The translations under genes were made by a program, and so were the position numbers. The notes beneath the pieces were generated by a model. The model made no database searches and was not told the origin of the DNA. It saw only the letters and a program-made list of their open reading frames with translations. 64,000 nucleotides of DNA from Hungatella sp. (GTDB lineage Bacteria; Bacillota; Clostridia; Lachnospirales; Lachnospiraceae). This document shows, one piece after another, positions 61,480-64,000 of this stretch. Where the stretch lies: NCBI GenBank assembly GCA_009712635.1, contig WASS01000015.1, forward strand, positions 857,865-921,864. The letters run 5' to 3'. Positions within the stretch are counted from its first letter, which is position 1. Each line of letters opens with the position of its first letter.

Positions 61480-61947
61480 TTACCTGATACCTTCTGCCTT
61501 AAGAATCGTATCCAGTAATGCTTCGCATCCTTCTTTTACATCGGTATACGTTACATCAAAATCACCAGTATACCACGGATCAGCAATATCTCTTGGATTA
61601 GGGGAGTAATCAAGAAGCCTCTTTATTTTCCTCTTTGGGTCACTCCCTATAATTCTCATAATTCCGGCTATGTTTCTCTGCTCCATTCCCACTATATAAT
61701 CATAATCTTCATAGTCTTTCTTTTTCAGCTGAACCGCGCACTTGCCTGCTGTAGAAATGCCCAATTCCTTTAATTTATTCCTCGTACCATGATGAACCGG
61801 ATTGCCAATTTCTTCTGAACTGGTAGCTGCAGATGCTATATAAAATTGTGATGACAAATTTTCCTTTTCTACCAGATCCTTCATTACAAACTCAGCCATA
61901 GGTGATCTGCAAATATTACCAAGACAGACGAATAGTACTTTGATCAT
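61480..61947 (-). CDS. Low-molecular-weight protein tyrosine phosphatase
   Basis: 155 residues. The P-loop VLFVCLGNICRSPMAEF (CX5R) holds the nucleophilic cysteine and arginine; the general acid is in DIADPWYTGDFDVTY. Such enzymes dephosphorylate phosphotyrosine or phosphoarginine. It follows the antitoxin gene by about 32 bases on the same strand, but a functional link is not evident. Confidence 0.94.
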   Translation of the reverse strand: MIKVLFVCLGNICRSPMAEFVMKDLVEKENLSSQFYIASAATSSEEIGNPVHHGTRNKLKELGISTAGKCAVQLKKKDYEDYDYIVGMEQRNIAGIMRIIGSDPKRKIKRLLDYSPNPRDIADPWYTGDFDVTYTDVKEGCEALLDTILKAEGIR

Positions 61948-61979
61948 TCAATATTTCTCCTTGTTAATGCTTTGATATA

Positions 61980-62267
61980 CTAAATTTTATTTTTGGGAAT
62001 AAAATCAATTTTTAGTGCCATGTTCATTCCTGCAGCCAAACGTTTCAGCAAACTAATAGAGGGATTTCTAGTTCCATTTTCTATTTTACTGATATCTGCC
62101 TGATTAATTCCACTACGCTCTGCCAATTGCTTCTGTGTAAGATTTTGAGAAATTCTTGCATCTACAATTGCCCTGATCACATCAAACTCAGGCTGCAAAT
62201 CGTCAAATTCTTTTTTAAACTCTTCATCCTGTAACTGTTCTGCTAAAAAATCATCATATTTTCTCAT
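61980..62267 (-). CDS. HigA-type XRE-family antitoxin
   Basis: About 95 residues. The helix-turn-helix NLTQKQLAERSGINQADISKIENGTRNPSISLLKRLAAGM is a standard XRE domain in the C-terminal half; the N-terminal part (YDDFLAEQLQDEEFKKEFDDLQPEFDVI) is typical of antitoxins paired with RelE/HigB toxins. The ATG at 62267 (AAAGG upstream) overlaps the toxin end by 14 bases. It would neutralise the toxin and repress the pair. Confidence 0.88.
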   Translation of the reverse strand: MRKYDDFLAEQLQDEEFKKEFDDLQPEFDVIRAIVDARISQNLTQKQLAERSGINQADISKIENGTRNPSISLLKRLAAGMNMALKIDFIPKNKI

Positions 62268-62619
62268 CGTTCTCACACCTTTCTAAATAATTACTACGAT
62301 ATATTTTAGCCTTTTCTATCTCCAACTTAGGCGTTTTTTGCGTTTTTTTCACAAATCCATTTGTAAATATTATCTTTCCTTCATAATAAAAGAAATAAAG
62401 AACTCTGGATATATCTGTTCCAACTTTTCCTCGTATTTCAAATATACCTTCATCCAAATGTTTGCTATAAGGCTCTCTTAACTGATACCCCCGCTCCTGT
62501 AGTATACCCATAATTCCGAGAATTTTAGCACGCATCTTCTTATCAATGCTAAGTAAAAACTCCTCTACAGGAATATCACCATTTTCTTTTTCATAAAATT
62601 CTATCGTAAATTTATTCAC
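62254..62619 (-). CDS. HigB/RelE-like toxin (phage-derived Gp49-like family)
   Basis: About 121 residues from a GTG at 62619 (GAGGTATGCA upstream). NKFTIEFYEKENGDIPVEEFLLSIDKKMRAKILGIM, YSKHLDEGIFEIRGKVGTDISRVLYFFYYEGKIIFTNGFVKKTQKTPKLEIEKA is the conserved Gp49/HigB fold with the catalytic-type Lys/Arg cluster. Such toxins cut mRNA on ribosomes. Toxin-before-antitoxin order is usual for the HigBA group. Confidence 0.88.
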   Translation of the reverse strand: MNKFTIEFYEKENGDIPVEEFLLSIDKKMRAKILGIMGILQERGYQLREPYSKHLDEGIFEIRGKVGTDISRVLYFFYYEGKIIFTNGFVKKTQKTPKLEIEKAKIYRSNYLERCENDEKI

Positions 62620-62694
62620 TGCATACCTCACCTACTTATTATCAGTATATGTCATATATGCCATATTGTCAATTTGAAGTACATCTTAATTTTA

Positions 62695-63837
62695 TTAACA
62701 CACCTTATACTTTTTATCAATACACCTGTTTAAAGCGCTCATCATCTCTAACTTATCATAATTCCTGCCAATAAATACAATCTGATTCATACGGTCACCA
62801 TAGATCTCATCCCAATCTTCCAGCACATCCGGGTAATTGTGAAAGATCTCCTCTTTCTCGTCATTTGGAAGTGCCGCCACCCAACTGGTAGCTTCTGAAA
62901 TGGAGGCATTTTTTCCCGCCTGTTCAAACAGCTGGGCATGTACCGAATCATCAGAAAACCAGATATAGCCTTTAGCCCGTATAATTGTATCCGGATAATT
63001 ATTTTCCAGTAATTCCATAAAACTTTCCCGGTCAAACGCCCTTCTTTCTTCATAAACAAAGGAAGATACTCCATAATCATCTGTACCAGAATCATCAAGC
63101 TGCTTCTCTCTGGCAAGTGCTTTCTGTAAAGAGGAGGAATTCATAACTCTGTCATAATCAAACTCTTTCCCATTAAATATAAGGCTGGTATCTACTTTCC
63201 CCCATGCAGTCTGAATAATCTCTGCCTCAGGCTGAATCTGCTTTATTGTACTGATTACATGCTCGGTTTTAACCGGAGTTAATAAATCACACTTATTTAA
63301 AATAATGGTACTGCAAAATTCAATCTGATCCATAACCAGATTAATGATATCCGGTTCCTCTTCCCCATCCTCATTCAGTTGTTCTTCCATCTCATCCAGA
63401 AATTCATTATAAAGCCGATCTGCATCCACGACTGTAATAATAGATTGTAAGTATACGCCTGAAGAATCCGGTTCTTCTTCAGACAGCAAAAAACCCTCCG
63501 CTATGGATGCCGGATTGCTGATTCCAGATGCCTCCACTAATATTTTTTCTACTCTTTGATCCTTAGAAAGTTCTTCGATCTGATTCATAAATTCTTCCCG
63601 CAAAGTACAGCAGATGCATCCATTCTGCAATTCTACCATTTTTGCAGTTTCTTGTGAGGAATCTTCACTTTTTATCAGCCTGCCATCCACATTCACACTG
63701 CCCATATCATTAATAACCAGTGCAAGACCGCTGTTATCACCGCTCTCCAGCAATCCCTGAAGCAATGTGGTTTTCCCTGAACCAAGATACCCGGTAATTA
63801 ATATGACTGGGGTTTTCTTATTTACATTTTTATTCAT
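62695..63837 (-). CDS. CobW/COG0523-family GTPase
   Basis: 380 residues. P-loop ITGYLGSGKTTLLQGLLE, the metal motif CICC (residues 74-77 in QNGCICCTLREEF), switch region VEASGISNPASI, NKCDLL specificity motif, and a C-terminal CobW_C domain (RAKGYIWFSDDSVHAQLFEQAG). The family supplies metals to proteins or senses zinc. Start ATG 63837 is preferred; Met at 63846 is also possible. No zur-like or zinc enzyme gene is adjacent, so the metal is unknown. Confidence 0.9.
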   Translation of the reverse strand: MNKNVNKKTPVILITGYLGSGKTTLLQGLLESGDNSGLALVINDMGSVNVDGRLIKSEDSSQETAKMVELQNGCICCTLREEFMNQIEELSKDQRVEKILVEASGISNPASIAEGFLLSEEEPDSSGVYLQSIITVVDADRLYNEFLDEMEEQLNEDGEEEPDIINLVMDQIEFCSTIILNKCDLLTPVKTEHVISTIKQIQPEAEIIQTAWGKVDTSLIFNGKEFDYDRVMNSSSLQKALAREKQLDDSGTDDYGVSSFVYEERRAFDRESFMELLENNYPDTIIRAKGYIWFSDDSVHAQLFEQAGKNASISEATSWVAALPNDEKEEIFHNYPDVLEDWDEIYGDRMNQIVFIGRNYDKLEMMSALNRCIDKKYKVC

Positions 63838-64000
63838 TTTAATCATCTCACTTTTTTCATGATTGGTAACAGTTCTTTTCAAAAGCAAAAAAAGCGCAAA
63901 CCCACACCTGGATTTACGCATTCCTATTTTAAGTAGTATTACATATAATACATATACCCTCAAAACCACACATTGTTATATATCTTTCATCCGTTCTTCC
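63838..64000 (-). other. Upstream region of the CobW-like gene to the window edge
   Basis: AT-rich, no gene visible. It probably contains the promoter of the GTPase gene; I see no confident box or repeat. Confidence 0.3.

Overview
The window looks like a chromosomal segment of a low-GC, spore-forming, anaerobic member of the Clostridia, most likely Lachnospiraceae (a Lacrimispora/Enterocloster-type genome is my best guess, by gene content only). Evidence: sporulation genes (spoIIID, sipL, a CotS-like kinase, a YtvI-like membrane protein), T-box control of a type 3 prolyl-tRNA synthetase, strong AGGAGG ribosome binding sites, TTGACA-17-TATAAT promoters, and agmatine/carboxyspermidine polyamine genes. 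I see no insertion sequence, prophage, CRISPR array, tRNA or rRNA gene.

Region 1 (1-13.6 kb) is the most unusual part. It is a bacterial microcompartment (BMC) locus: four BMC-H shell proteins, one BMC-P vertex protein, PduL phosphotransacylase, a CoA-acylating aldehyde dehydrogenase and a class II sugar-phosphate aldolase. They are linked through a DeoR regulator to 5-methylthioribose kinase (mtnK), methylthioribose-1-phosphate isomerase (mtnA) and a ribose-type ABC transporter. There are no fucose/rhamnose isomerases or kinases and no later methionine-salvage genes. The parsimonious reading is a compartmentalised 'DHAP shunt': uptake of 5-deoxyribose and/or 5-methylthioribose, phosphorylation, isomerisation, cleavage to DHAP plus acetaldehyde (or methylthioacetaldehyde), and conversion of the toxic aldehyde to acyl-CoA and acyl phosphate inside the shell. 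The operon also carries a solute-binding-protein-like protein without a signal peptide and a CoA-disulfide-reductase-like flavoprotein cut by the window edge.

Region 2 (13.6-25.5 kb): an ammonium transporter/PII operon, a C-terminally truncated polysaccharide deacetylase, a cytidylate-kinase-like protein, a KdpD/KdpE-like two-component system with two lone RCK_N proteins but no transporter, a cold-shock protein with a hairpin-bearing leader, and the rpmG-secE-nusG-rplK-rplA-rplJ-rplL block with an L10 leader and two L1-binding-site mimics.

Region 3 (25.5-49.5 kb): housekeeping and accessory genes, mostly on the minus strand. They include rfbABD without rfbC and a MerR-methyltransferase fusion lying just upstream of a MerR-type 19-bp-spacer promoter for rfbA. 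Then come comFC, recD2, mreB/mbl, an unassigned plus-strand structured RNA with its own terminator, ABC-F, phosphoglucomutase, cca, and proS with a T-box and three 52-bp tandem repeats. Amidohydrolase, pseudouridine synthase, nitroreductase, hemolysin III, ppnP and GIY-YIG genes follow.

Region 4 (49.5-64 kb): sipL, cysE, a PrcB-domain lipoprotein, and a polyamine operon (speA-speE-carboxyspermidine dehydrogenase-nspC-aguA-aguB) behind a long structured leader ending in an intrinsic terminator. The window ends with spoIIID, an HD-GYP protein, a low-molecular-weight phosphatase, a HigBA-type toxin-antitoxin pair and a CobW/COG0523 GTPase.
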